Below the pieces are notes generated by a model that saw nothing but the letters and a program-made list of their open reading frames with translations, was not told the origin of the DNA and did no database searches. Positions 1 to 10,600 of a stretch of 64,000 nt of DNA are shown piece by piece. The translations under genes and the position numbers were made by a program. The first letter of the stretch is position 1. Each line of letters opens with the position of its first letter. This DNA is from Nematostella vectensis. Lineage: Eukaryota > Cnidaria > Anthozoa > Actiniaria > Edwardsiidae. Location: assembly GCF_932526225.1 (NCBI RefSeq), contig NC_064044.1, positions 3,436,092 to 3,500,091 of the forward strand, read 5' to 3'.

Positions 1-1458
1 TTGGCAGGTAGGTACCTAAGAGGCAGGTAGGTGGGTAGGTGGGTGGGTGGGCTGGTTGTTAGGTAGGTAGGTAGGTGGGTAGATACGTAAGTGGGCGGGT
101 AGGTCGGTGGGTGGGTTGGGAGGTGGGTTGGGGGAGGTAGGTATGCAGATAGATAAGTCAGTGGGTGGGTGGGTAGGTATGTAGGTAGATAGATAAGTCA
201 GTGGGTGGGTGGGTAGATATGTAGGTAGATAGATAAGTCGATGGGTGGGTGGGTAGATATGTAGATAGATAGATAAGTCGTTGGGTGGGTGGGTAGGTAT
301 GTAGGTAGATAGATAAGTCGATGGGTGGGTGGGTAGATATGTAGATAGATAGATAAGTCGATGGGTGGGTGGGTAGGTATGTAGGTAGATAGATAAGTCG
401 ATGGGTGGGTGGGTAGGTATGTAGATAGATAGATAAGTCGATGGGTGGGTGGGTAGGTATGTAGATAGATAGATAAGTCAGTGGGTGGGTGGGTAGGTAT
501 GTAGATAGATAGATAAGTCGATGGGTGGGTGGGTAGGTATGCATGTAGATAGATAGATAAGTCGATGGGTGGGTGGGTAGGTATGTAGGTAGATAGATAG
601 ATAAGTCGATTGATGGTTTGGTAGGTATGTAGGTAGATAGATAAGTCGATGGGTGGGTGGGTAGGTATGCATGTAGATAGATAGATAAGTCGATGGGTGG
701 GTGGGTAGGTATGTAGATAGATAGATAAGTCAGTGGGTGGGTGGGTAGGTATCTAGATAGATAGATAAGTCGATGGGTGGGTGGGTAGGTATGCATGTAG
801 ATAGATAGATAAGTCGATGGGTGGGTGGGTAGGTATGTAGGTAGATAGATAGATAAGTCGATGGGTGGTTGGGTAGGTATGTAGATAGATAGATAAGTCG
901 ATTGATGGTTGGGTAGGTATGTAGATAGATAGATAAGTCGATGGGTGGGTGGGTAGGTATCTAGATAGATAGATAAGTCGATGGGTGGGTGGGTAGGTAT
1001 GCATGTAGATAGATAGATAAGTCGATGGGTGGTTGGGTAGGTATGTAGATAGATAGATAAGTCGATTGATGGTTGGGTAGGTATGTAGATAGATAGATAA
1101 GTCGATGGGTGGGTGGGTAGGTATGTAAGTAGACAGATAGGTCGATGGGTGGGTGGGTAGGTATGTAGGTAGATAGATAAGTCGATGGGTGGGTGGGTAG
1201 GTATGTAGGTAGATAGATAAGTCGATGGGTGGGTGGGTAGGTATGTAGGTAGATAGATAAGTCGATGGGTGGGTGGGTAGGTATGTAGATAGATAGATAA
1301 GTCGATGGGTGGGTAGGTATGCATGCATGTAGATAGATAGATAAGTCGATGGGTGGGTGGGTAGGTATGTAGATAGATAGATAAGTCGATGGGTAGGTGG
1401 GTAGGTATGCATGTAGATAGATAGATAAGTCGATGGGTGGAGGAGTAGGTATGTAGGT
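1..1458. repeat. 40-bp minisatellite, GATA/GGGT-rich
   Basis: Tandem array with a unit of about 40 bases combining GATA tetramers, a TAAGTCGAT block and GGGT repeats (with 36- and 44-base variants). It reaches the left edge of the window, so its full length is unknown. The minus strand has no stop codons in the repeat, which produces long Thr/Pro/Tyr-rich open frames that have no other sign of being genes. It probably lies in an intron of the MACPF-like gene to its right. Confidence 0.95.
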
Positions 1459-1512
1459 AACGCTTTTGTGTTATGCTTGAAATGTCGTGGATAGTCAGTA
1501 TAGCAATCGCAC

Positions 1513-1654
1513 CTGTGATATTAATCTGTGCTGCGAGTTTTGTCTGATAACCTTCTGTTCCTGTAATAATGCTTGTCTCAGTAACATCGACGCACGATCG
1601 GCGATAGTCAAAAGCAACTTCATCGGCGATGAGAAATTTCCCGTCTACAGAAGT
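1513..1654 (-). CDS. MACPF-like pore-forming protein, exon 2 (partial gene)
   Basis: Second coding exon of a probable MACPF/perforin-type secreted protein. An acceptor ending in TTTTTTAAG precedes the exon and a donor CAG|GTGCGA closes it; the phase-0 entry matches the donor of the exon at 2053-2253. The peptide has a Cys shortly after IADEVAFDYRRS and a GTEGYQTKLAAQ block, which resembles the region after the first strands in cnidarian MACPF proteins (Cys, then GTKSYQ-like). The rest of the gene, including the pore-forming helices, would lie left of the minisatellite and outside the window. The donor choice is uncertain. Confidence 0.5.
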
Positions 1655-2052
1655 CTTAAAAAACACATTGGTTAGGAAATATCCTGTTTGACACATAACG
1701 AAGTATTGGATTACACATGCACAGGACTTCCTTCCAATATAACACGAGGCATTTAGTCTTCATTTTAATTTTCAAGTGCCTCCAGGTTAAGTGTCTACTG
1801 CTTAGAAGCTGCTCTAAGTGTCACGCACTTAGTGTCAAGCACTTTGTGTCACGTTCTTAGTGTCACACACGCATTCCTCACTAGCAAATACAACTTGCAC
1901 ATTATATTCTTACAACTTTTGTTGGAAGCGCAAACACTGGCTGAAACCCCTCGCGCTAAATTTCCACAGATCCCCCATTATCTAGAAAAGCTCATATTTC
2001 AAGCATTTCCTGGTTTGAATCAACATTCGGGAGCCCTGTGGTTTTCTTTCAC

Positions 2053-2253
2053 CTTGTTGTGCCTGAAGTGAAGCTGAAGTACGCGTCTCTTCGGCATGAG
2101 CCCTGGGTCGATCTGCGCGGTCTGCTCACCCTCAGGGTTCCCACTCAAAATGTTGTACCCAGCACCTATGAAGGGCAGAGCTCCTAGACTTTCCTGCGCA
2201 TGTCCGAATCGCCATAGAAATAGAAGGGCGAAGAGACTTGGTACTGTCATCAT
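2053..2253 (-). CDS. MACPF-like pore-forming protein, exon 1 with signal peptide
   Basis: First coding exon, 67 residues, starting at ATG (a second ATG follows directly). Residues 1-19 form a hydrophobic signal peptide ending near AQES. A segment with GAGYNILSGNPEG, then DPGL, follows; this is the typical start of the mature MACPF proteins common in cnidarians, where a GxGYNxxxGNPxG motif precedes the first strand. The exon ends at a donor AAG|GTGAAA in phase 0, matching the acceptor at 1654. MACPF proteins form pores in membranes and act in defence, venom or development; which of these applies cannot be told. Only the N-terminal part is in the window. Confidence 0.6.
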
Positions 2254-2609
2254 TTAGTTATGCTATTTTCTGATAAACAGCAATAAATAGTTCCATTTAA
2301 AAATCACTCCAGTGTATTGTTCTTTCATCTAATTGTGCGAAAGCTTTAGTATGCTTGTCGTTAAAGAGAATGCGTGCCTCTGGGTCGTTTTAAAAAATGT
2401 CCAACAAGCATTGAGAATTATTCAAGCGGGCTGCGTTTGTGAAAGAAATTTCCTTTTACGAAAACGTTTCGTTGCCGGCGTTATGTTGTAATTGCATTTC
2501 AAGACCTATACGATCAAAACATTGTACCCAAATATATTTTTCGACATCAAACGAGACGGTAAATATCGCTGATCCCATAAGACATAAACAGCAAGCAAAC
2601 GAGACTTAC

Positions 2610-2794
2610 CAATCTAAGAATGGATTTGCTTCCTTTTTCACCAAGCTCATTGATCCGTTGTAATCAAATCTATTTGAAAACGAACTTCTTGCTTGCTGGG
2701 CGAGAATGTTTATTTTATCAGTCTTTGTCTTGGCAAACTCATCATACCCGTAAGTGCCGGCTGAAATTACTCTAGGGCTTCTTGACAATACGGC
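2610..2794 (-). CDS. possible internal exon, unknown protein
   Basis: An open segment of 185 bases bounded by a good acceptor (GTCAACGCAG) and a consensus donor (TTG|GTAAGTCT), phase 0 in and phase 2 out. The peptide contains SAGTYGYDEFAKTK and a following AQQARSSFSNRF stretch. I do not recognise the family. A further candidate exon lies at about 2890-3010 on the same strand, but its phase does not join cleanly, so the gene model is open. Confidence 0.3.
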
Positions 2795-2819
2795 CTGCGT
2801 TGACACAACACACATATGA

Positions 2820-5535
2820 TAAAGAAGGAAGCAAGTTATCTCCTTAAGAGAGTGATAATTGGATCAGATGAAAAGAACTCTATTTAATTTACCTGGTCCT
2901 ATCATAAGTCTTGAGGGATTAAATGCCAAAGTGTTTCTTTGGCATCCACTCGATAAACTTCCTAACAATATTTTCTTGCCGGAAGAAAAACAGAATCTGC
3001 AACAAATGGAAATTTCATATGGCGTTTGTTGTTCCTATGAATCTGAAGTCAGCGACACCAGTTGAAATTCTCGACGTTTTATTTTTCATCATTAGAAAAA
3101 GGAATCTATATCGAAGGCGCATTTTATAATCTCCAGTCCTCTCCCGCACAAACACAATATCACTCATAAAGCAAAAGATGATTCTTGTTATCCCCCGTCG
3201 TCATTTATTTTAATTGCAGGGGCGTAACGAGGGTATTATGTAAGTTCTGGGAGCCGATGATGGCCTTTTAAATTTTCTGTTGAAAAAGAAAAGAAATGAA
3301 ACAGACAATCACTAAGAGGGTGTTACAGTGCGATGCAAGTGACCACCATGGCGGTTTTTGTGAAGTAAACCAAATAAACCAAAGGGAATGCGAGTATCAT
3401 CCTATCTGATTGACATGAACTTCAACTAGGCAATCAGCGAGGCAAAGAAATCCCTGAATACGAAGGAAACGGAACCCTTCCAGTTGTGACATTCGTGTCA
3501 ATCAAACTGTGAGCCTTGGTTGCTGATTGGCCAACGCTCATAAAACTAGTAGCGCGCGTCGCTCTATAAAAGTGGAACTTCGAGAGTAGAAATAGGGAAT
3601 AAAAATAATAAAGACATTTTTGCACGTACGCGGCGTGTGGCTCGTCTATCATTATCGATTTCTTGAAATGCGCGCTTGGTCTTTAGTAGTTACTTAGGTA
3701 TATATGATATCTTGCCAGATCCTGACATCATCGTAAGAAAAATCAGAGACAACAAAAACAACAAGAAAAAGGCTAAAGCCACTTATAAAAAGGATGGTAA
3801 CTTTTTTCTTTCGCTATAGAAACGCACAAACTAAAAATGTCGCCATCTGGTCACACGGGCCCATTTCCGAGCGAGTAATTCAGTTACTTTCTATCAGATA
3901 ATTTGCTAATTTAGTATCAGATCCAATCGCAGGATGGTTATTTTAATTCTTGTAAATAGACTGTTTTATTTTTAGATAGAACTGTAGATGTAAAGGAGAT
4001 CGACATTGGCATCTCCGTGAATCGTTTCGTAGAGACTATTACCATCCCTCCCTGGGATAATAATTTTCCTAACCTATTATCAATAACATGACAAATAGAT
4101 GACAAATAGAAACACCATGAAAAAAACAAAAGTCATCAACCTATTTTAGTCATTCCAGGTTACTAAGAATCTGAGATGATTGGATTTGTTCTCAAAGGCT
4201 CTTGTTTTCTCGATGGTGCGAGAGTTCACATACAGGTGGGGACAATTGAAGGCGCATTCAGGCAGCTCAGATGTCTTTGCATTATTCATCGCTTTTTTGG
4301 ATTACGCTATTCTGGTAATCAAATTACTGTGGTTGTTGAACGTTTGAATTCCGAGAAGCTGTACAGTAAAGTTGTATTTTTGTAGGAGGTTTCTTGAAAG
4401 TCATCCATTTAAGTTTAATTTTCGTGTAAAAGCTCCCTACTTTTTCAAAAGTAACAAGGTAGGTCACATTTAATTGTCTTGCTTCTACTTTGTGTTCTTT
4501 CAAAAGGTTTTTTTTCTTCCTAATTCTTTATCAGCACAATTTTGGCGGGTTAACTATCATTATACAGAAATAAGAAAAGACTATCGTTCACACCAGAGTG
4601 CGATGTTCTTTTGAACAGGAATTTAAAGGCACCGAGCAATTTTATTCCAAAGTGCGATTTTATTAGCATTATTCACACAGAGTCGCTCTTTTATGAGTCT
4701 TTCTGAGGTTTGAGTAGTGAAACATAATAAGATTAATTTGGCATTGGACTATAATTTCTGTCGCCATAATATTCGCATTCATAAACAAACGTTCTTGACA
4801 ATTATCTTTAGGTCACAAACGGGTCATTTGGAGAGCGTGTTGGGAGGGTCCCTATCACTGATCTTATTTGAGCACAGGAATCCCATCACAGAAGACATCG
4901 GTGATTATCCCATCCGTCTCGGAGGCAGATGCACTGTTCCCACAAGCCTCTATAACTAGAGGGAAAGAACCTGTCATGACCACACCCAATTCATTAGGCT
5001 TGATGTCACCCGATGATTCTGATTTCTGTTTTCACGCGGCTTCCCCATCAGGGTTGGAAGAATTCTGTTCGTTATGACAGACGACATTTTATTTTAATTA
5101 TTCACACAGCCCAAATCATTCCAATTATGCTTAGACATAACATGTTTTTTTTTTCTTTTAGCAGCAAGCTGTCATCATGTCTATCGTGTTGGTAGAAGGA
5201 CGAAATCAGTGTCTGCAAAGCTTCTTGGTCTTTGCTTTATTTTTCATCCATTCAGGTAGCGCAGTCATAGGATAAAATATGGAAAAGTGTGATAAGTAAT
5301 GATTCGAATAAGCGCCCTTCATATAAGCACCCTCCTGCTCCCCGACCTTACATTTTGGAATAAGCGCGCCCTCCTCTTCCCCTGAAATGATCTCAACAGA
5401 AGCATGACTTGCGCCCAAGAATCTAATTATCGATGAAATCGACTGTGTAGACAACACTTTAACTGTCATTTCAGTTTTACCACAATTATACTTTTCTTCT
5501 ATATTCAGAAGATTCAGAAGCTGAGATTTTCCGCC
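2820..5535. other. intergenic, no supported gene
   Basis: AT-rich sequence with only short open frames that lack splice context or recognisable similarity. I see no tRNA, large repeat or coding exon here beyond the weak candidate near 2890-3010. Confidence 0.5.
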
Positions 5536-5539
5536 GAAA

Positions 5540-5705
5540 TTAATAAGCGCCCCCTCCCCAGTCCCTTCCCAAATAAGCGCCCCCTCCACAGTCCCCTCCC
5601 CAATAAGCGCCCCCTTCCCAGTCCCCTTTTTCAATAAGCGCCCGCTCCCCAGTCCCCTTCCCCAATAAGCGCCCCCTCCCCAATAAGCATCATCATCCCC
5701 AATGA
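5540..5705. repeat. about 29-bp C-rich tandem repeat
   Basis: About five copies of a unit beginning AATAAGCGCCCCCTCCCC followed by an AGTCCC block. The same AATAAGCGCCC stem appears in more degenerate form just upstream (5305-5370), so the array may have grown from a transposon end. The minus-strand open frame across it is a by-product. Confidence 0.8.
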
Positions 5706-5788
5706 CCCGAAAAGTAAAGCCCCGTCCACACGTATCCGGAAATTTGTGAAAACGCAAAATCTTTTCTACGAGTCTGGCTGTAATTTCC

Positions 5789-6375
5789 GACTTTAAAAGC
5801 ACACTAGCATACACACATTGGCATTGGGACTTTAAAATGGTTGCCGAACTTGGCCCGACTAGTGCCAATGTGTATATGCTAGTGTGCTTCTAAAGTCCAC
5901 ATTTATGTATACATACTCGCAAGGATAGTTTGGCTATCCGACGGAGTTTTAGACTAGCAAAGGTCGCATGCGTGATCCGCACAATTGGCATCACGCTAGT
6001 CGCAGCTCTAGATCCCACATGGATCTGAGCTGTGGTTTAAAGCACTTCGTTCGAGTCGAAGTCGCCCTGCAGTTTTTTTGCCGATGAAGTTTAACTGAGG
6101 CAAACCGGCTATGCCATGCTGACGAGTCCTAATAAGGACGAAACCGCTGTCCATGGTTGCCGAACTGCACGGATAATAGACTGTGCTAGCGTCCTGTCTT
6201 GGCCCGACTGGTGCCAATGTGTGTATGCTAGTGTGCTTCTAAAGTCCACATTTATGTATACATACTCGCAAGGATAGTTTGGCTATCCGACGGAGTTTTA
6301 GACTAGCAAAGGTCGCATGCGTGATCCGCACAATTGGCATCACGCTAGTCGCAGCTCTAGATCCCACATGGATCT
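5789..6375 (+). mobile_element. hammerhead-ribozyme retroelement remnant (Penelope/retrozyme-like)
   Basis: Two direct copies of one unit (5837-6152 and 6153-6375) are joined exactly at the predicted cleavage site of a hammerhead ribozyme. An inverted partial copy forms the left edge (5789-5823, complementary to 5863-5897). Copy 2 is truncated after CACATGGATCT. Copy 1 lacks a 34-base segment that copy 2 has after GTTGCCGAAC. Tandem units separated by hammerhead motifs with a very short stem III are known from Penelope-like elements and from animal retrozymes. No protein is encoded, so this is a non-autonomous copy or a remnant of long terminal sequences. Confidence 0.75.
6106..6162 (+). ncRNA. 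hammerhead ribozyme, type I, minimal stem III
   Basis: All conserved parts are present in order. Stem I is CGGC (6106-6109) and CCATG (6114-6118) pairing with CATGG (6152-6156) and GCCG (6159-6162), with the internal loops TATG/TT expected for the tertiary contact. The CTGACGA box is at 6119-6125. Stem II is GTCC (6126-6129) with GGAC (6136-6139) and loop TAATAA. GAAA is at 6140-6143. Stem III is only AC/GT with loop CGCT, followed by the cleavage triplet GTC (6149-6151). Cleavage would fall after 6151. No core base departs from the consensus. Confidence 0.92.
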
Positions 6376-6506
6376 TCCTCCATGTGTTGGAGAGGAAGAC
6401 CGCTTACTGGAGTTTGACTGTACTAGTGACTGTGGGCTCTTATGTTCAGTTGCAGCCAAGCCAAGTGCAGAGTGGTGGAGCTACGGACCTAAAGGCTCGT
6501 ATTCAG
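6376..6506 (+). CDS. Cys-rich extracellular exon (start uncertain)
   Basis: An open segment ending at a donor CAG|GTATAG in phase 1, which is in frame with the phase-1 acceptor of the mucin-like exon at 7024. The peptide has closely spaced cysteines (FDCTSDCGLLC) followed by EWWSYGPKGSYS and looks extracellular, but I do not recognise the domain. The 5' boundary is unclear because the retroelement copy ends at about 6375. An acceptor inside that copy (CTCTAG near 6360) would make part of the retroelement coding. Confidence 0.4.
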
Positions 6507-7023
6507 GTATAGATTGACATTATTTTTTTATTCATTAATAGAGGACTTGCGCTTAGAGATCATCTGACTTTTAGGAAGTTCTAGGGTGTTCTAGGAAGTT
6601 CTAGGGTGTTTGAGGAATAAAAGTCGGTTCTTGATACCTCAGCAAGTGTGCTTAATGATTGCGCGCTCATTGTTATTGTTTATTTATTATTAATTTTTAA
6701 TACGGGGTTCGGTCAACCCCCTGTACCCACCTCCTGTAACCGCCCCTGTTATGTTAATGTTTTGGTCAGTATGATTCGCCTACTTGCTCGAGGAATTTCG
6801 AGGGGCCTGAGACAAAGTTTTCTGAATTATTAAGGTGAATACATTACCTCATCTTTTCAGAGTCTCTCTTTGACGGGAATCAGCATTTTCTAGCATGTTT
6901 TCTCGATAGTTGTGAACAGAGAAACTCCAGTGGACATATATGCCCATATTAGGCAAAACAAACAATACTCAAACGATTCGTAGGTACCAGCAATAACTAT
7001 AAGCCAGTTTTACAAATCCACAG
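6507..7023 (+). other. intron with partial MITE end
   Basis: Putative intron between two phase-1 exons. It contains a partial copy (about 6541-6575) of the GACTTGCGCTTAGAGATCA inverted-repeat family seen elsewhere in the window, and a short direct repeat, TTCTAGGGTGTT, near 6580-6610. No coding signal was seen. Confidence 0.5.
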
Positions 7024-7578
7024 TTGAAGAACTTGGTACACTTCCTCCTACAACTCGTTCAACACCTGTTAAACCAGCCGTAGCACCTTCTCCGCCACCT
7101 CCTGGGATCCCTGTTGGATCAAAACCAGGTGCTGGTCTACCTGTGGCACCTCAAACGGGAGCTGGGAAGCCTGTGGCACCACCAGGGACGACTATCCGTA
7201 TCGCTGTAACCGTAAACCGGACTGGTCAGCCGGAAATACATCCCGAGGTACATCCGGGACCTTTACCACCACCACCAGCAGCAACTGCAAGACCAGGGAA
7301 CCAGGCCAGCACAGCAAACCCACTCAGCACCCCTGTAAGCACAACAAGCACAAAGGCGACACAAGGACTTCTTCCGTCAAGTACCCCTGAAATGCCGGAA
7401 ACAGCTAAACCAACGACAGTCGTCACACAAGTAACAACAATGCCAAACACTTCTGTCACGCCACTGACATCGCCAAGCACTTCCGTCACGCAAAGGACTA
7501 GGCCAACCACTCCTGTCACGCAAGAGGCTACACCATCGCAAACTTCATCGGCAAGCACTTCTCATGGAAAGGAAGAAG
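7024..7578 (+). CDS. Pro/Thr-rich mucin-like exon of a modular secreted protein
   Basis: Symmetric phase 1-1 exon of exactly 185 codons. The acceptor is TTACAAATCCACAG and the donor AAG|GTATTT. The first half is proline-rich (PPPPAA, PVAPP); the second half has repeated Thr/Ser/Pro blocks such as TTPVTQ and TSVTQ, which is typical of heavily O-glycosylated extracellular linkers. There is no folded domain. It joins in frame to the upstream Cys-rich exon and the downstream WSC-like exon. An internal GTG-started frame at 7143 is not a real start. Confidence 0.7.
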
Positions 7579-7711
7579 GTATTTAAATTTTAAATTTACA
7601 AGAAAAGAAAATATTTAGCTGTCATATTTGAAAGACAAGTCTCGTCTTCTTTTAACATCTATTTCTCACGGGCGTGAGTGGCGCGTATCATTATTATCGG
7701 TCGCGCTAAGA

Positions 7712-8359
7712 CTGGGACTCTCTTTGCGCTCGACATTCTGGCTCGGGTGAAAGAGGGCCCAGTATTTATTGCATGCGCATGCGCGAAAATACACCACATA
7801 TATGTGGTGTGGCGTGATTGCTTATTTCAAGATGGCTGCGAGAGGGACGAGCGAGGGTTTATTTCAGAAATAATACGCTAATTTTGGTCTTGGGTAAATA
7901 CTTGATTGTCAATCTTTTCTGGGAATGGGAGAGATGATAATTAGAGTCTGAAAAAGATATAAATCAATGATATTTTAAGATTTCGTTATTTTTACGCGCG
8001 CGTTTTATATTACAATAGTGTCATTTCAAATGAGCGCGCGCTTTTTTGGAATTTGATTTTTAACCACATTCCATTGTGTTGTTATAGAAAACAAATCGCA
8101 AGCAATTCGCCGATATTCCTTCACATGTATAAAACATTCTTTTCAACTTAGCGATGATCGATTTTCGGAGCTCTGCACTCGACAAGGTGTAGCGGGAATC
8201 GACTCACCTTAGGCACATCCGTTTTTGCGCGCGCTCGTATTTCAATTTTTGCCGCGAAGATCGCTGATTGGTACATGTTCGCGCATGCGCATGCGCATGC
8301 AATAAATACTGGACCCTCTTTCACGCGAGCCAGAATCTCTAGCGCAAAGAGAGTCCCAG
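7712..8359. mobile_element. MITE with about 75-bp terminal inverted repeats
   Basis: The left arm (7712-7785) begins CTGGGACTCTCTTTGCGCT and is repeated in inverted form at 8281-8359, with only a few mismatches over about 75 bases. Both arms end internally in GCATGCGC repeats. The interior has no transposase and includes a perfect small palindrome around 7792-7811. It sits in the intron between the mucin-like and WSC-like exons. No clear target duplication is visible. Confidence 0.85.
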
Positions 8360-8418
8360 GTCTGGACTATCAAGACACTTACTCTATACAAAGGCAAGCC
8401 TAACACATTGTTTCACAG

Positions 8419-8730
8419 TAATCGCCGACTTTGTACCAATCGGGTGTTATCGGGATACATTCGGAACGCCCCGACCGCTTCCGAACCTAATCGGAGACTT
8501 GCGTAACGGTGAAATCGAACCACAGAAGCTCGAAAAAAACGAAACCATCAAGTCATGCGCGCAGAAGGCGCGGGGCCTGGGTATGAGTGTATTTGGGATC
8601 CAGTCCTACGCAGAATGCTGGAGTGGCGAGCAAGCGCAGTTGACCTATGACCGGGACGGGCCTTCAAGTAATTGTGAGGGAGGGGTGGGACGATTTGGAG
8701 CAAACTTCGTCTACAAGTTTACCAAGAAGA
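8419..8730 (+). CDS. WSC-like carbohydrate-binding exon
   Basis: Symmetric phase 1-1 exon of 104 codons between acceptor TTGTTTCACAG and donor AGA|GTAAGT. The peptide begins with IGCYRDT and RPLP, then has SCAQKARGLGMSVFGIQ, ECWSG, a Tyr-Gly segment, NCEGG and GANFVY. This order of cysteines and aromatic residues matches the WSC-like module common in cnidarian secreted and receptor proteins, which is thought to bind sugars. The exon entry restores a valine codon with the mucin-like exon. Its phase-1 exit fits the Hint exons at 11332 and 18727, so it may be the ligand-binding part of a lectin-Hint protein. Confidence 0.75.
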
Positions 8731-9657
8731 GTAAGTACGCGAATCATTAAAAATACTGTTTCTTTCAGCCTTTTTGCCAGGTCAATATATAGCTATTTAA
8801 GCAACGATACCCAGGTACTGGACTCTGATTCAAGATATGGATAGATTTTTAGAGAGAAATTCCAAGCTAGCTCTAGCACGTCTATGCCAAGCTGCCTTTT
8901 TTGTTGTAATTCGCGCAATACGCACGTTTAAGATACTATACTTGGAAAACATAACAACCTATCTTTCTGTAATAGCTGCGACTTATTCGATTTTTCATAG
9001 TATTGGTATTTTTAATAATATTGCGATCAAAGTAAACTCCCTCTATCAGTCTTCTTCCCAATAAAATTTAAAAAGGTATTTTTGCACTTGGTGGATATTT
9101 CCTAAAAACAAGAGCAAAATCGTAGGACGCGTTTTTGCGTTTCAAAGCCTACTTTAATTGTAGGGAAAAAATATTTTGCAATTAATTAAACAAATTCAAA
9201 TGTCTTTAGAATCTTCTACAAAAGACCCGAACATGAACTTTATTGACTAAAAGCAAGAGAGCTCTTCTTGCTAAAGTCATCTAAGAACCTATAATTTATG
9301 AAGCATCCGGTCGATCGTATGAATAAAAAAGCAAACCAGAGTGGATTTTTACATTTCCAAGACTTGCCCAAACCTTCGTCTAATATGAAGATAGGGAAGG
9401 GTAAACACCACTATTTGAGGGTCGAATTTAGGAGACTAGTTTTCCTACTTGGTCCTCAATCAGTCATAGACATATACCACCAGGCTATTACTTGGTTCAG
9501 TCGAGATGGCAGGGCGAAATGTAATTTCTTTCTTGCGAAATAGACTTTTGAGTATTTGGTACTACATAATTGAGTTCGGGCGTTGCTCCAAAGCCGTTTT
9601 TGTTGATTAATTGCTAATGCCACGGCGTGGAATTTACTCCTTTGAAAGGAGAGCGCG
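8731..9657 (+). other. intron or intergenic sequence, nothing recognised
   Basis: Low-complexity AT-rich sequence with short open frames. I found no exon with matching phase, no repeat family and no RNA gene. If the lectin exon is spliced to a Hint exon, this is intron. Confidence 0.45.
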
Positions 9658-9823
9658 TCGCAGTACAAGGCACATTTCAGCCAAGTGTTTTTCATGGTCT
9701 ATTATCACTATTTTGTTCCTACTGCCCTTGCCTCAGCGGCCAGGAACGCCTAGCACATATTTTATCAATACAAAAATCATGTTGATTCGATAATATTCGA
9801 GTCCTAGACTTCATTCTAGAAGT

Positions 9824-10600
9824 ATGAATATCGTGTTTGGAAATGGCCGTTTTCTAGCGGCCTTGATCGTTTTGGTCTTACTTGCGCTGGTAGTTACGGT
9901 GATGCAAAATAGATCTGGCATTAAGAAGAAGTTAAAAGAGTATACATGGCAAGAGAGTAATATCAAGATTTTAAGCTTCGGGGACTCGCTTACTGCAGGA
10001 ACTCTAACGCGAGGAGATGATCAAAACATGCACCCTTACTCAAAACAGCTACAGGAATTACTATCACAGCATTTTAAGAAGGAATTTAAGGTGCAATCTG
10101 ACGGTTTACCCGGAGATAGAGTTCAAGCTGGTATGGCTTCAAGATTAAGGAAACAACTGGTGCGAGACAAGTTCGATTGGATCATCATACTAGCCGGGAC
10201 AAACGATTTGAGTTATCAATACATGAAGCGAAAAGAGTTCCCTCGTGTCACGATAAATGGTATGCTTAAATCGTTGATAAATTTGCATGAAATGTCACAA
10301 ACCAATGGTACAAGAACGGTGGTTGTAACAGTGCCAGCCCGCGAATGCGAAGAAAAAGAACCAATATGTATTCGACACAAATTAGAGAGAAAAAAGTTCA
10401 ACAAACATCTGCGAATTTACGCAGAGAAAAATAAGCCAAAAACCATCGTCGCAGACGTGGCTAAGGAGATGCCATTTAAAAAGTTCAAGTCGCTATGGAG
10501 TAAAGATGGATTACATTTTACTGAGAAGGGTTATGATAAACTTGCTACCATAATATTTAGTGCACTAAAGAGTGAAATGGAGAAACCGATAACGCCATGA
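9824..10600 (+). CDS. membrane-anchored SGNH/GDSL hydrolase, copy A
   Basis: 258-residue single-exon protein with an ATG start. Residues 9-26 are a hydrophobic N-terminal anchor or signal sequence, followed by a basic stretch. The SGNH blocks are complete: FGDSLTAG with nucleophile Ser55, DGLPGDRV with Gly97, AGTNDL with Asn127, and WSKDGLHFT with Asp228 and His231. The fold is that of esterases and lipases acting on esters or acetyl groups; the substrate is unknown. It is intronless and lies between the WSC-like exon and a Hint exon on the same strand, so it may be nested in an intron. It differs from copy B at only a handful of residues. Confidence 0.9.
   Translation: MNIVFGNGRFLAALIVLVLLALVVTVMQNRSGIKKKLKEYTWQESNIKILSFGDSLTAGTLTRGDDQNMHPYSKQLQELLSQHFKKEFKVQSDGLPGDRVQAGMASRLRKQLVRDKFDWIIILAGTNDLSYQYMKRKEFPRVTINGMLKSLINLHEMSQTNGTRTVVVTVPARECEEKEPICIRHKLERKKFNKHLRIYAEKNKPKTIVADVAKEMPFKKFKSLWSKDGLHFTEKGYDKLATIIFSALKSEMEKPITP

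Noticed and set aside
158-1696. 512-residue minus-strand open frame
   Set aside because: Most of it is the 40-bp minisatellite read in a stop-free frame; only the segment 1513-1654 has exon character.
6071-6105. Second hammerhead-like hairpin (GATGAAGTTTAACTGAGG)
   Set aside because: It forms a stem-loop with TTTGCC/GGCAAA ends but lacks the GAAA and cleavage triplet in the right places.
7226-7558. 110-residue minus-strand frame rich in Val and Gly
   Set aside because: Antisense shadow of the Pro/Thr-rich exon.
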